NCBI RefSeq assembly: GCF_964355755.1
Contig: NC_092673.1
Coordinates: 5,215,001-5,279,000, forward strand
Source: Antedon mediterranea
Taxonomy: Eukaryota > Echinodermata > Crinoidea > Comatulida > Antedonidae
Length of the DNA stretch: 64,000 nt
Direction: 5' to 3'
Shown: positions 19,001 through 30,200 of the stretch, in pieces
How positions within the stretch are numbered: the first letter of the stretch is position 1
Layout of the letters: the number at the start of each line of letters is the position of its first letter
Made by a program: the position numbers and the translations under genes
The notes under the pieces: model-generated
The model's database searches: none
The model's input: the letters and a program-made list of their open reading frames with translations, nothing else
What the model was told of the DNA's origin: nothing

Positions 19001-19190
19001 AACCGCCGGTCCGCTCACTGGTGCCTATCAGTTCCGTTCACATAAGCATACCTTAAGATGTGTTGTTTCTTCCACAGATTTTACCTTGCCATCTGAATCA
19101 CCACTCTCTGATCAGCTACTGGATCTGCCTTCCGTTAATGATGTGGATATTCTTGACATCAATTCTTTACTAAAGGATTTGGAAATCTAA
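15982..19190 (+). CDS. PTTG1: Securin (separase inhibitor), complete, 5 coding exons
   Basis: Exons 15982-16084 (donor tentative), 16863-17032, 17715-17823, 18322-18480 and 19078-19190 join in phase to about 217 codons; human securin is 202 aa. Seen: N-terminal YVDQENA aligning to the human YVDKENG KEN-box region; RRAFGDLSN at the destruction-box position (human RKALGTVN); a Lys-rich stretch; EDAYPPIE matching human DDAYPEIE; FELPPEHRLS matching FDLPEEHQI; and an acidic tail ending DINSLLKDLEI, comparable to the human DVELPPVCCDIDI end. Securin binds and chaperones separase until APC/C destroys securin at anaphase. The conserved DAYP-LPEEH core is the separase-binding segment. The start is chosen as the first ATG after the acceptor at 15962, and the N-terminal match supports it. 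Confidence 0.88.
16195..16725. repeat. 23-bp tandem repeat in securin intron, split by a MITE
   Basis: About six units of ATTATACCCCCTAAATAATC plus AAC run from 16195 to 16319 and about three more from 16665 to 16725. The 333-bp element at 16321-16653 sits between them. Confidence 0.78.
16321..16653. mobile_element. Short TIR element (MITE) with perfect 22-bp ends
   Basis: The first 22 bases, beginning GTAACACAAGAATCTCCTGT, are the exact reverse complement of the last 22, 16632-16653. The interior is non-coding and GC-richer, with partial internal symmetry (CCATGGAG / CTCCATGG-like words). Confidence 0.85.
16863..17032 (+). CDS. PTTG1: Securin exon 2, D-box region
   Basis: Acceptor TATGTTTCAG, donor CACAG|GTACCA. 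It contains GKTFSN (human GKTFDA), TPRRAFGDLSNVTSTAKKPS and a Lys-rich stretch. Ends on a codon boundary. Confidence 0.85.
17049..17288. mobile_element. Second short TIR element in a securin intron
   Basis: ATTAGGGAGGTTTC....GCTACAAA at the left pairs with TTTGTAGC....GAAACCTCCCTAAT at the right (17262-17288). Interior about 185 bp, non-coding. It begins 16 bp after the exon 2 donor. Confidence 0.78.
17715..17823 (+). CDS. PTTG1: Securin exon 3, DAYPPIE
   Basis: Acceptor TTTTCTAG, donor ATCTG|GTAATA. It encodes SIKKPKAKLIDTTKSAKPED then AYPPIESMHIFEDIES. This is the separase active-site contact segment in the family. Confidence 0.86.
17904..18029 (+). mobile_element. CTCTGTCTACAC-TIR MITE copy
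   Basis: Left end diverged (AATCTCTGTAACATTATGTG), core GTCATATCACTACCATATG, right end ACTAGTTTGATAGTGTAGAC then AGAGCTT. In securin intron 3. Confidence 0.75.
18322..18480 (+). CDS. PTTG1: Securin exon 4, LPPEH
   Basis: Acceptor TTATTTTGTAG, donor ACATCAG|GTACTA. It encodes EFELPPEHRLSNMNLFKRTL and PIM, then DVDDIVPDFSFLTLHPIE. The first 25 residues align with human FDLPEEHQIAHLPLSGVPLM. Confidence 0.86.
18560..18760 (+). repeat. Possible SINE-like repeat in securin intron 4
   Basis: The segment with CACCCAGGTGTACAAATGGG and TACCTGGTA looks like a dispersed element word combination seen in many invertebrate genomes. There is no second copy in the window and no tRNA head is clear, so this is weak. 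Confidence 0.3.
19078..19190 (+). CDS. PTTG1: Securin terminal exon
   Basis: Acceptor TTCTTCCACAG. It encodes DFTLPSESPLSDQLLDLPSV then NDVDILDINSLLKDLEI and TAA at 19188. Acidic, Leu-rich tail as in other securins. Confidence 0.82.
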
Positions 19191-19548
19191 ACATCCCTTT
19201 TAAGATTTTAAGAATTATGATAAAAACATTAAGATGATTAGAACTGTGGTCTTAACACTGAATCGTGCCTAAATAATTCAAACTGTTTAGTTATGAAAGA
19301 ATTCTATTGGTTCAATATTGTGTGAAATTAGGATTTTATAAAACGGCATTTATTGCTAATTTAGTAACGGTTAATTAAGTAGGTTATTTTGATCTTGTAT
19401 ACTTTTACATACAACCACCATTGTTGAAAAATTAATTGTGGTATTGTTGTAGATGTAAAATAGCTTCTGTAAATATCAGCTGTAAATTATACTGTATATA
19501 ATATTTTGTATTATCTTTGTCTTGCATTTTGTTTTTGTATAAGTTATA

Positions 19549-19554
19549 AATAAA
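19549..19554 (+). terminator. PTTG1: Securin poly(A) signal AATAAA
   Basis: AATAAA 359 bp after the stop codon, in AT-rich 3' UTR. It is the clear canonical signal before the next repeat and the likely end of the transcript. Confidence 0.6.
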
Positions 19555-19660
19555 GTACATTATTTGAATACTGTATTAGTAATCGGTTTTGTTAGCTGTA
19601 CCGCAGGTAAACAAGCCAACAATTGCGAATTAGGCTGTAAATATTGGTCCGCAGACAACT

Positions 19661-19917
19661 AGCGAGAGAGTGGCCAAGCGATTAAGAAACGTGATTACGT
19701 TGCCATAACAATCGCTCCATTATTCTGGTGGTAGAATGATTCTCAGATAAGGGCTATAAACTGTAGGTCCAATGTACACATCTAGCTCATGTGCGCTTTA
19801 TTTAAAGAACCTAGTACATATTTCGAAACGAGTAGATGGTTACCCCGATGTACTAGTTACACACAGCCACTGATAACTGGACCTTCTCGGAGACCAGTAT
19901 AAATAAATAAAAATAAC
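19661..19917 (+). mobile_element. tRNA-like SINE (type 1), near full-length
   Basis: GAGAGTGGCCAAGCGATTAAG (A box), then GGTGGTAGAATGATTCTCAG, GTAGGTCC, AAAGAACCTAGTACAT and a tail with GGACCTTCTCGGAGACCAGT ATAAATAAA. The same family as 6105-6405, in + orientation, just past the securin poly(A) site. Confidence 0.75.
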
Positions 19918-20109
19918 TCTATATGACACCTCCATGATGATAAACTACTGTATTCCATCTTTATTGACGCAGTATTAGGTAAGCTATCTGGTTCATTTCA
20001 GTCACTGTACTATTATAGTAAAAATTGGCAAATATCTAAACATTATGTTATGTGATATATGTGCATGGTTCTAGACTCTTTGCCACCTGGCCAACTACTG
20101 TATATTTGC

Positions 20110-23100
20110 CGAACACCTCCTCTATCTAGGACAACTACACCCAGAACAACTGCCCCCTTGGATAACTAACACTCTATCAAGGACAACTACACCCAAAGCA
20201 ACTACCCCTTTATCTAAGAAAAATATGCCCCTTGGATAACTACTACTCTATCTACTACAACTACCCATAGGACAACTACCCCTCTATCTACTACAACTAC
20301 CCATAGGACAACTACTATTCTATCTACTACAACTACCCATAGGACAACTACCCCTCTATCTACTACAACTACCCATAGGACAACTACCCGTAGGACAACT
20401 ACCCCTTTATCTAGGACAACTATCCATAGGACAACTACCCCTCTATCTATACAACTACCCATAGGACAACTGTCCTTTATCTAGGACAACTACCCATAGG
20501 ACAACTACTCCTCTATTTACTACAACTACCCATAGGACAACTGTCCTTTTATCTAGGACAACTAACCATAGAACAACTACTCCCCTATCTACTACAACTA
20601 CCCATAGGACAATTACTATTTTATCTAGGACAACTATCCATAGGACAACTACCTCTCTATCTACTACAACTACCCTTTATCTAGGACAACTACCCATAGG
20701 ACAACTACCCCTCTATCTACTACAACTACCCATAGGACAACTACCCGTAGGACAACTACCCTTTTATCTAGGACAACTATCCATAGGACAACTACCCCTC
20801 TATCTATACAACTACCCATAGGACAACTGTCCTTTATCTAGGACAACTAACCATAGGACAACTACTCCTCTATTTACTACAACTACCCATAGGACAACTG
20901 TCCTTTTATCTAGGACAACTAACCATAGAACAACTACTCCCCTATCTACTACAACTACCCATAGGACAATTACTATTTTATCTAGGACAACTATCCATAG
21001 GACAACTACCTCTCTATCTACTACAACTACCCATAGGGCAACTACTCCTCTATCTAGGACAACTACTCCTCTACCTACTACAACTACCCATAGGACAACT
21101 ACCCCTTTATCTAGGACAACTATCCATAGGACAACTACCCCTCTATCTACTACAACTATCCATTGGACAACTACCCCTTTTCTATGACAACTACCCATAG
21201 GACAACTACTCCTCTATCTACTACAACTACCCATAGGACAACTACCCTTTTATCTACTACAACTATCCATTGGACAACTACCCCTTTTCTATGACAACTA
21301 TCCATAGGACAACTACCCCTTTTTTCTACTACAACTACCCATAGGACAACTACCCGTTTATCTAGGACAACTACCCCTTTATCTACTACAACTATCCATT
21401 GGACAACTACCCCTTTTCTATGACAACTACCAATAGGACAACTACTCCTCTATCTACTACAACTACCCATAGGACAACTACTCCTCTATCTACTACAACT
21501 ATCCATTGGACAACTACCCCTTTTCTATGACAACTACCCATAGGACAACTACTCCTCTATCTACAACTACCCATAGGACAACTACCCCTTTATCTACTAC
21601 AACTATCCATTGGACAATTACCCCTTTTCTATGACAACTACCCCTCTATCTACTACAACTACCCATAGGACAATTACTCCTCTATCTACTACAACTACCC
21701 ATAGGATTGACAACTACCCCTTTATCTACTACAACTATCCATTGGACAACTACCCGTAGGACAACTACCCCTTTATCTAGGACAACTATCCATAGGACAA
21801 CTACCCCTCTATCTATACAACTACCCATAGGACAACTGTCCTTTATCTAGGACAACTAACCATAGGACAACTACTCCTCTATTTACTACAACTACCCATA
21901 GGACAACTGTCCTTTTATCTAGGACAGCTAACCATAGAACAACTACTCCCCTATCTACTACAACTACCCATAGGACAATTACTATTTTATCTAGGACAAC
22001 TATCCATAGGACAACTACCTCTCTATCTACTACAACTACCCATAGGGCAACTACTCCTCTATCTAGGACAACTACCCATAGGACAACTACTCCTCTACCT
22101 ACTACAACTACCCATAGGACAACTACCCCTTTATCTAGGACAACTATCCATAGGACAACTACCCCTCTATCTACTACAACTATCCATTGGACAACTACCC
22201 CTTTTCTATGACAACTACCCATAGGACAACTACTTCTCTATCTACTACAACTACCCATAGGACAACTACCCTTTTATCTACTACAACTATCCATTGGACA
22301 ACTACCCCTTTTCTATGACAACTATCCATAGGACAACTACCCCTTTTTTCTACTACAACTACCCATAGGACAACTACCCGTTTATCTAGGACAACTACCC
22401 CTTTATCTACTACAACTATCCATTGGACAACTACCCCTTTTCTATGACAACTACCAATAGGACAACTACTCCTCTATCTACTACAACTACCCATAGGACA
22501 ACTACTCCTCTATCTACTACAACTATCCATTGGACAACTACCCCTTTTCTATGACAACTATCCATAGGACAACTACTCCTCTATCTACAACTACCCATAG
22601 GACAACTACCCCTTTATCTACTACAACTATCCATTGGACAATTACCCTTTTTCTATGACAACTACCCCTCTATCTACTACAACTACCCATAGGACAATTA
22701 CTCCTCTATCTACTACAACTACCCATAGGATTGAAAACTACCCCTTTATCTACTACAACTATCCATTGGACAACTACTCCTCTATCTACTACAACTTCTC
22801 ATAGGACAACTACCCCTCTATCTACTACAACTACCCATAGGACAACTACCCCTTAATCTACTACAACTATCCATTGGACAACTACCCCTTTTCTATGACA
22901 ACTACCCATAGGATAACTACTCCTCTATCCACTACAACTACCCATAGGACAACTACCCCTCTATCTACTACAACTATCCATAGCACAACTACCCCTTTAT
23001 CTATGAAAACTATCCATAGGGCAACTACCCCTCTATCTACTACAACTACCCATAGGACAACTACCCCTCTACCTACTACAACTATCCATAGCACAACTAC

Positions 23101-24930
23101 CCCTTTATCTATGAAAACTATCCATAGGACAACTACCCCTCTATCTACTACAACTACCCTTTATCTAGGACAACTACCCATAGGACAACTACCCCTCTAT
23201 CTACTACAACTACCCATAGGACAACTACCCGTAGGACAACTACCCCTTTATCTAGGACAACTATCCATAGGACAACTACCCCTCTATCTATACAACTACC
23301 CATAGGACAACTGTCCTTTATCTAGGACAACTAACCATAGGACAACTACTCCTCTATTTACTACAACTACCCATAGGACAACTGTCCTTTTATCTAGGAC
23401 AACTAACCATAGAACAACTACTCCCCTATCTACTACAACTACCCATAGGACAATTACTATTTTATCTAGGACAACTATTCATAGGACAACTACCTCTCTA
23501 TCTACTACAACTACCCATAGGGCAACTACTCCTCTATCTAGGACAACTACCCATAGGACAACTACTCCTCTACCTACTACAACTACCCATAGGACAACTA
23601 CCCCTTTATCTAGGACAACTATCCATAGGACAACTACCCCTCTATCTACTACAACTATCCATTGGACAACTACCCCTTTTCTATGACAACTACCCATAGG
23701 ACAACTACTCCTCTATCTACTACAACTACCCATAGGACAACTACCCTTTTATCTACTACAACTATCCATTGGACAACTACCCCTTTTCTATGACAACTAT
23801 CCATAGGACAACTACCCCCTTTTCTACTACAACTACCCATAGGACAACTACCCGTTTATCTAGGACAACTACCCCTTTATCTACTACAACTATCCATTGG
23901 ACAACTACCCCTTTTCTATGACAACTACCAATAGGACAACTACTCCTCTATCTACTACAACTACCCATAGGACAACTACTCCTCTATCTACTACAACTAT
24001 CCATTGGACAACTACCCCTTTTCTATGACAACTACCCATAGGACAACTACTCCTCTATCTACAACTACCCATAGGACAACTACCCCTTTATCTACTACAA
24101 CTATCCATTGGACAATTACCCCTTTTCTATGACAACTACCCCTCTATCTACTACAACTACCCATAGGACAACTACCCCTTTATCTACTACAACTACCCAT
24201 AGGACAACTACCCCTTTTCTATGACAACTACCAATAGGACAACTACTCCTCTATCTACAACTACCCATAGGACAACTACCCCTTTATCTACTACAACTAT
24301 CCATTGGACAATTACCCCTTTTCTATGACAACTACCCATAGGACAACTACTCCTCTATCTACTACAACAACGCATAGGACAACTACCCCTTTATCTACTA
24401 CAACTACCCATAGGACAACTACCCCTTTATCTACTACAACTATCCATTGGACAACTACTCCTCTATCTAGGACAACTACCCATAGGACAACTACTCCTCT
24501 ACCTACTACAACTACCCATAGGACAACTACCCCTTTTCTATGACAACTACCAATAGGACAACTACCCCTTTATCTACTACAACTACCCATAGGACAACTA
24601 CCCTACTACAACTATCCATTGGACAACTACCCCTTTATCTACTACAACTATCCATTGGACAATTACCCCTTTATCTATGAAAACTACCCATAGGACAACT
24701 ACCCCTCTATCTACTACAACAACGCATAGGACAACTACCCCTTTATCTACTACAACTACCCATAGGACAACTACCCCTTTATCTACTACAACTATCCATT
24801 GGACAATTACCCCTTTTCTATGAAAACTACCCATAGGACAACTACCCCTCTATCTACTACAACAACGCATAGGACAACTACCCCTTTATCTACTACAACT
24901 AGGATAACTACCAGTTATGATAACTACACA
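20110..24930. repeat. 4.8-kb minisatellite, 36-bp unit (two 18-bp halves)
   Basis: The unit runs ACCCATAGGACAACTACCCC then TCTATCTACTACAACT. Halves GGACAACTACCC and CTACAACTACCC show an 18-bp ancestor. Variants (CTTTTCTATGACAACTA, ATCCATTGG, TGTCCTTT) recur in the same order in blocks. The marker TCTATACAACTACCC appears at about 20446, 20803, 21812 and 23287, giving block spacings near 357, 1009 and 1475 bp. As 36 is a multiple of 3, both strands hold long open frames (VVVDRGVVVLWV on -, HRTTTPLSTTT on +); none has splice, start or family support as a gene. Confidence 0.95.
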
Positions 24931-27024
24931 TCTAGAAAAACATCATACCTACCCCTGAAAAAATATATTCCCCATGTTATTTTGTCCATGCAAGTCATTC
25001 CAGTTCTTGGAAACAACTTTATTTCTCATATTTTTCTTGTAAAACTTGATTGATTGAAAATGAAGATTATTAGCTTGAATAATAGACATTCGTTAGCAAT
25101 GACAAACAATAAGAAACTTCGAAACAATTTCATTTCAAATTCTTTGTTGTATTTTTCTTCATTTTTTCCAACATTTTATGTGTTTGAAATAGCAATAAAG
25201 GTAAAATATACATATGATAAAACAGGGCTGTATTTGCTAAACAATCAAGCCTTCAACGATAGAGCCTAAGTGTTGCAACGACACTAAACTCACAGTGTCG
25301 ACAAGCCGTCACACATTCATATAAAAATAACACTATTTTAAAGAGTTTTGTACAGATCACATTACATATATATCACAATGTTGAATCCATCTAAATGATA
25401 AATTTTTAACGTAAACTTGATTTGAACACAATAGTATGAATCTGTCGAACAACACGCAATTAGCTATACACAAGCAAGAAATGAGACACAAATCTACAAA
25501 CATACTTTCTTTAAATTACATTATCAAATTCTACAAAAAAAAACATGTTGGTACTAAACTAAAATTGATCTATCTCAATTTTAAAAAGAAACATTTATTT
25601 TTTGTTTCTACAGTTAAATCAAGTATTTTATACACTATGTACATCTTGTAATGAGTTATTGAAATAAGATGCCAATTTGCTCATCTCCCTGGAAAACAGG
25701 GAGAATGTGTTGACAAATTATACATTTCTTTTGACAAAAAATGTTATACTGTATTTTATACGAAATTTTGGTGCATTTTTCTATTTTCTTTTAATAAACA
25801 TTTAAAAACACTAAAAAATTCTGCAATACATATATTTAAAGAAAAATTCCAGGAGATGAGTTTCCATGGTTACAAGGCAAACTAGTAATTAAATCATAAA
25901 ATATATTCCTTTTGAAACTACTCACATTGAAATTATTATAGGTTTGAAATATGAGGTATGAGTGTTATGCTATAGTGCTTTTATGAAACATTCAAATAGC
26001 TTGACTACATTATAACGGATTTATCTCATCCACTCCGCCTACTCCAGCCTTACCCCAGCCTTACCCCAGTAGTGTACATGTGAGATTAACATTTGCTATG
26101 AACACAAACAGTATACAGCAGTAACATCTATGTGGGAACGTGTAATTAATTGTAGGGTAGGCTTAACACAGTCTGTACATGTTAGTCAACTAGCATGGAG
26201 AATTGGGGCATCGTACTCCTTATCCGGTAAGGATCGTCATGGCTTAATTAACGAAATCATAACAGTAATTTCTATAACATCTTACACAACAACCAAGTGA
26301 AAATGAAAACGTTGAATAAAATAGACACCACAAACAAAAATAATTACGGCATCCAGATTTTGTCTTCAATATAAATAAATTCTGTTGAAATACATTTTAC
26401 ATTCTTTTTTTTCAAGGAAAAATATATATAATTTTCTGCACACATTTTTTATTAAAATCACTTAATTTTCACAATCCTGAATATTTTATTTTCTTGATAT
26501 ACAAGTTCGAAACATAATCAGGATTTATCAGGAATCTCCTCGTAATTTATCCATAATATATAAAATAGCAAAAACCATCAAGTTTTTTCCAGTAGACAAA
26601 TTGTCTATGATATAAATCATTATTGTCCAGTCTAATAAGAAAATGTGTTCATCTTGATGTTTTAGCTTATTACGATTTCTTCTCCAACTTCTTCGCAATC
26701 AGTTTTAATTTAAAATATTCAAACAAAAGCCCTGCTTGTAAACACGTAAAACTCAGCTCAGCTTAGCTTGAAAATAAAGTAGTTCATTGCGGTTCAATCT
26801 GGTTTTGACATTTCTGGACTAAACCAGATTTTAGCAGATGAATCCCACTCAAAACTGGTTTCACTCTGACAGTTCTGGAGCAAACCAGATTTAACTGGTA
26901 TTAACAGGATTCAGTCAGTCAATAATGTATGTTTAATTTGCCTGCATATTCAAAAGACGTTAGAATTTCCTGAATTAAACCAAATTTAACTGGTATTAAC
27001 TTGATTTATTTCGACATGTTCGTT
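24931..27024 (-). other. KDM3 3' UTR and intergenic DNA
   Basis: AT-rich, with several AATAAA words on the - strand (for example around 25590 and 25018). No coding exon recognised on either strand; short + strand open frames at 25054-25651 look like chance. 26820-27024 holds decayed copies of the KDM3 terminal-exon end. Confidence 0.5.
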
Positions 27025-27061
27025 TCATTTGCCTGGCGGTTCATGAGACATTAGAATTCCT
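26882..27061 (-). repeat. ~90-bp tandem duplication spanning the KDM3 stop codon
   Basis: 26977-27061 (last codons, stop and early 3' UTR) and 26882-26971 share, in + order, AAACCA.ATTTAACTGGTATT, TT(A/C)ATTTGCCTG and TTAGAATT.CCT. The outer copy has no open frame to continue the protein. Confidence 0.7.
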
Positions 27062-27234
27062 ACGGTATCTTTGATTGCATGATAGATAATGTTTTTCACT
27101 TGCAGTTTGTCTTCATGGTTGCTGTGTGTTGAACTCAAGTAACGGAACTCCTGCGTTAATTTGAAGCATTGGTGTACATGCTCTGGCGATACAAAGTCCT
27201 CAGCTGCCTTTATGCAAGAGTGCAAGTTGTGTAC
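27025..27234 (-). CDS. KDM3: KDM3 terminal exon
   Basis: Acceptor TTTATCTGTCAG. It encodes [20 protein letters not shown] and on through [25 protein letters not shown] to PPGK and TGA (27025-27027). Near-identical in order to the KDM3A/B C-terminus. 69 codons plus stop. Confidence 0.93.
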   Translation of the reverse strand, partial: VHNLHSCIKAAEDFVSPEHVHQCFKLTQEFRYLSSTHSNHEDKLQVKNIIYHAIKDTVGILMSHEPPGK

Positions 27235-30200
27235 CTGACAGATAAAAAAGTATTTGAATAATAATAATAGTATCATAATGTCTGTAATTTAATCAAGAAC
27301 ATGAATGTAGCTACAAACAGTTGAAGAGTGTGTGCCAAAACATTTTTAAAAAGGATGGCAATGATTCTTATGGTGAATGGAAATATATAATTATCCAATT
27401 CGGTCTAAAGCATGTTTACCACTATGAGGATGTATATTCATACTTCCAACTGCTTTTTGTGATGCGAGAAACCAACTCTTTTAAGTCACCTAGTTGAAAA
27501 CAGGCTTAAGACTAATTTTGGCCAATATTTATACTGTTCACATTTCCAAACTGCTAATTACAGTAAAACTACTAGCTCAAGAACAACGCAATTATTTTGT
27601 CCGGCATTATTAAGTAGAAGAAAGCATACCTGATGTGGAGCGCCTGCTGGTATAAACACCGCATCTCCCATGCACTGTACAATAGCCCAGCCTTGTACGC
27701 CATAGTCTTTCTTAAGTCTTTCCAATAGCTTCTTATCAAGGTAGAATGATTGATCATGGATTGGGTCGTGATCCGGTGGGAAATCTTCACCCTGTTCCTT
27801 AGACACTTTTCGTAGCATATCACGGATCTTATCCGCATCGACAGCTCTGAATATATGCCAAAGGGCACCAGGTTTTTCTGTCTTATCCCGGACACGTTTC
27901 TTGGTCAGTTCATCGCAAGTTGATTGATCGACGGCTTCAAACGCATCTGAAAGTGAGTAACCGATACAAATGTTTACATAATGCAACAGTGATAATGAGC
28001 TTTGTTTGAACATTAATAATTACAGTACTCATCAGGGACCCTAAAATGTAGTAAAGCGTACAGCTTGACCCACTCACCTGGGAATAACAAATTAATATGT
28101 TGTGCAGTAACATTTTAATCCTTCTGTTAATTTCCTAGTAGTTTGATCTGTTAATTAACTAGCTTACTACAATCACCAGTATTTGTAGATACATCAATTA
28201 TGTCATAACAGGATATAGTCAGGTTAAATGAGGTATCCTGTCAGTAATTTGTGGTGAAAGTTGGAAAGCTAACTAGACATTTTAATTAGGTCAAAATAAA
28301 CCATGTTGCCAAACCTGATAGTAATCATGTGGGGGGGGGGAGGGAGGGTTCTTTTATAAGCCTTTACAAAATGGCCGTCAAAATATTTAATTGGCTTATA
28401 TCTTGGTAAACGCTAGTTTGGACCATTGTAAAGCTCTGTCTACACTATCAAACTAGTTTTACAACACAATTATGAATATAAACAAGTGATATGCTTGAAT
28501 ATGGTAGTGACATGACATCATCATGTTCATATATGGCATATCACATAAAGTTAGAGAGTGTAGACAGAGCTTAACAATAAATTATTTTATATTTGTTTAG
28601 GATGTTACAGAATATCATTTTGAAGATGAATCTCAATTACCATTTTCAAAGTCAATATTGCTAAGTTTTCCTTTATTTTCATTCAGTGGTATGCCAACAT
28701 AAACCATCATGTTCACAGCATCTGAGATGTCAAGGTGCAAATTAGTTGTTCCTAACTTGGGATATCTGGCAGAACCTATAAAGAAAAATGACAAATTGTT
28801 TAACAAATTGGTATGTTCAGTCTAAGCTCTGTCTACACTATCAAACTACTATGGTAGTGATATGCCCAAATATAGTAGTGATATGACATCATCATGTTCA
28901 TATATGGGCACATCACATTTTGTTGTGACATAAAGTTTAATAATTTAGACAGAGAAAATTTGAAAAAAACATTAGAGATTGGGTTCCCGCTAGGACAAAG
29001 CATAGGAACACAAGTAGAACACAAGTAATTTGACTAATCAAAAACAATAGATTATCCAATCATCATATTTAGGTAACCATAGGTGAACGTACAAGATGCT
29101 CTACATAAACAAAGTCTTACTCCAAATCTTTGGGAGTGAGAAGAGAACAATGGGATAGCTAACAAGCTCTACAACTCCACTCCATTCTAAAAAATGTCTG
29201 CAAATATATTTTACCGTATGCGTTGTACATCTTAGGCCCTAGGTCGGGTTTGACAAAGAACTCTGGTAACCGTGATGACAAGTTCAAATGTCCGTTTCTA
29301 TGCGTATACTCTGGTAGAGGAAGCCCTTGCATAAGATCTTGAAAGTGATCAGGTAATAGTTCGCTGAAATCCTCGGCTGGTGGCCAGTCTTTCAATTTTA
29401 ATACCATTGGATCTCGATTTTTGCTTGTTAGTCGATCTAAACAACAAAATAGATTAAATAAATAATGAATATTGATTATGTTGAACATGTTAAAACAGTT
29501 AAATAAAAATAAATACAATAATTCTTAAATACATAATACCTTACTTTTCATACATTATCGTATTAAAATATAATTTGCTTCTTCTACTCAAACCTCAGAA
29601 AAACATTTTTTTTCTTCAAATGTTTCAAATATCTAATGTATGTATAATAAATATGTTTTTATTTATATTTGTTAATATTATTAGGTTTTACTCATATATA
29701 TATATAGACTATATTCTTAGTATTATTCTCAACACATTATTTCATGTGAAAACAACTTGCATTTGAAAGGAAATTATTGTCAGATCCAATAACCTGTAAA
29801 ATAGATTTACGAGTTGCTTCTAAATTGAAATGAAGCCATCTCAATCACAACTGACCTGCTAGGCACTGATACTTTTTCCTGATAGTAATTGATATCAATT
29901 TGAGTGGTGGGAGAGAATGGCTAATCTAGGCACCTTGATAAGTACAGGGCTGCTCGAAAAAAGACAGCCATTCAAGGCTAAAATTAGATGGATTTGTATT
30001 TTCAGGGCACCAGTTTGAAACAACCAGGTCACATGGCTGCATTAGTCACACAATTAATACAGATAGAAGTGACTATACTATACATAATAATTCTACTTAC
30101 ACAAACTTACACCTTAACTATTTTCGCTTTCTATTACTATCAGGATTTTTTTGAAAATTTTTTAATTAGAAACATTTCAGCTGTGTTGTGTTTGCATTCC

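Noticed and set aside
20214-24834. Long open frames in the 36-bp minisatellite (VVVDRGVVVLWV on -, HRTTTPLSTTT on +)
   Set aside because: Frames stay open because the unit is a multiple of three without stops. They end wherever unit phase is lost and have no splice sites or domain.
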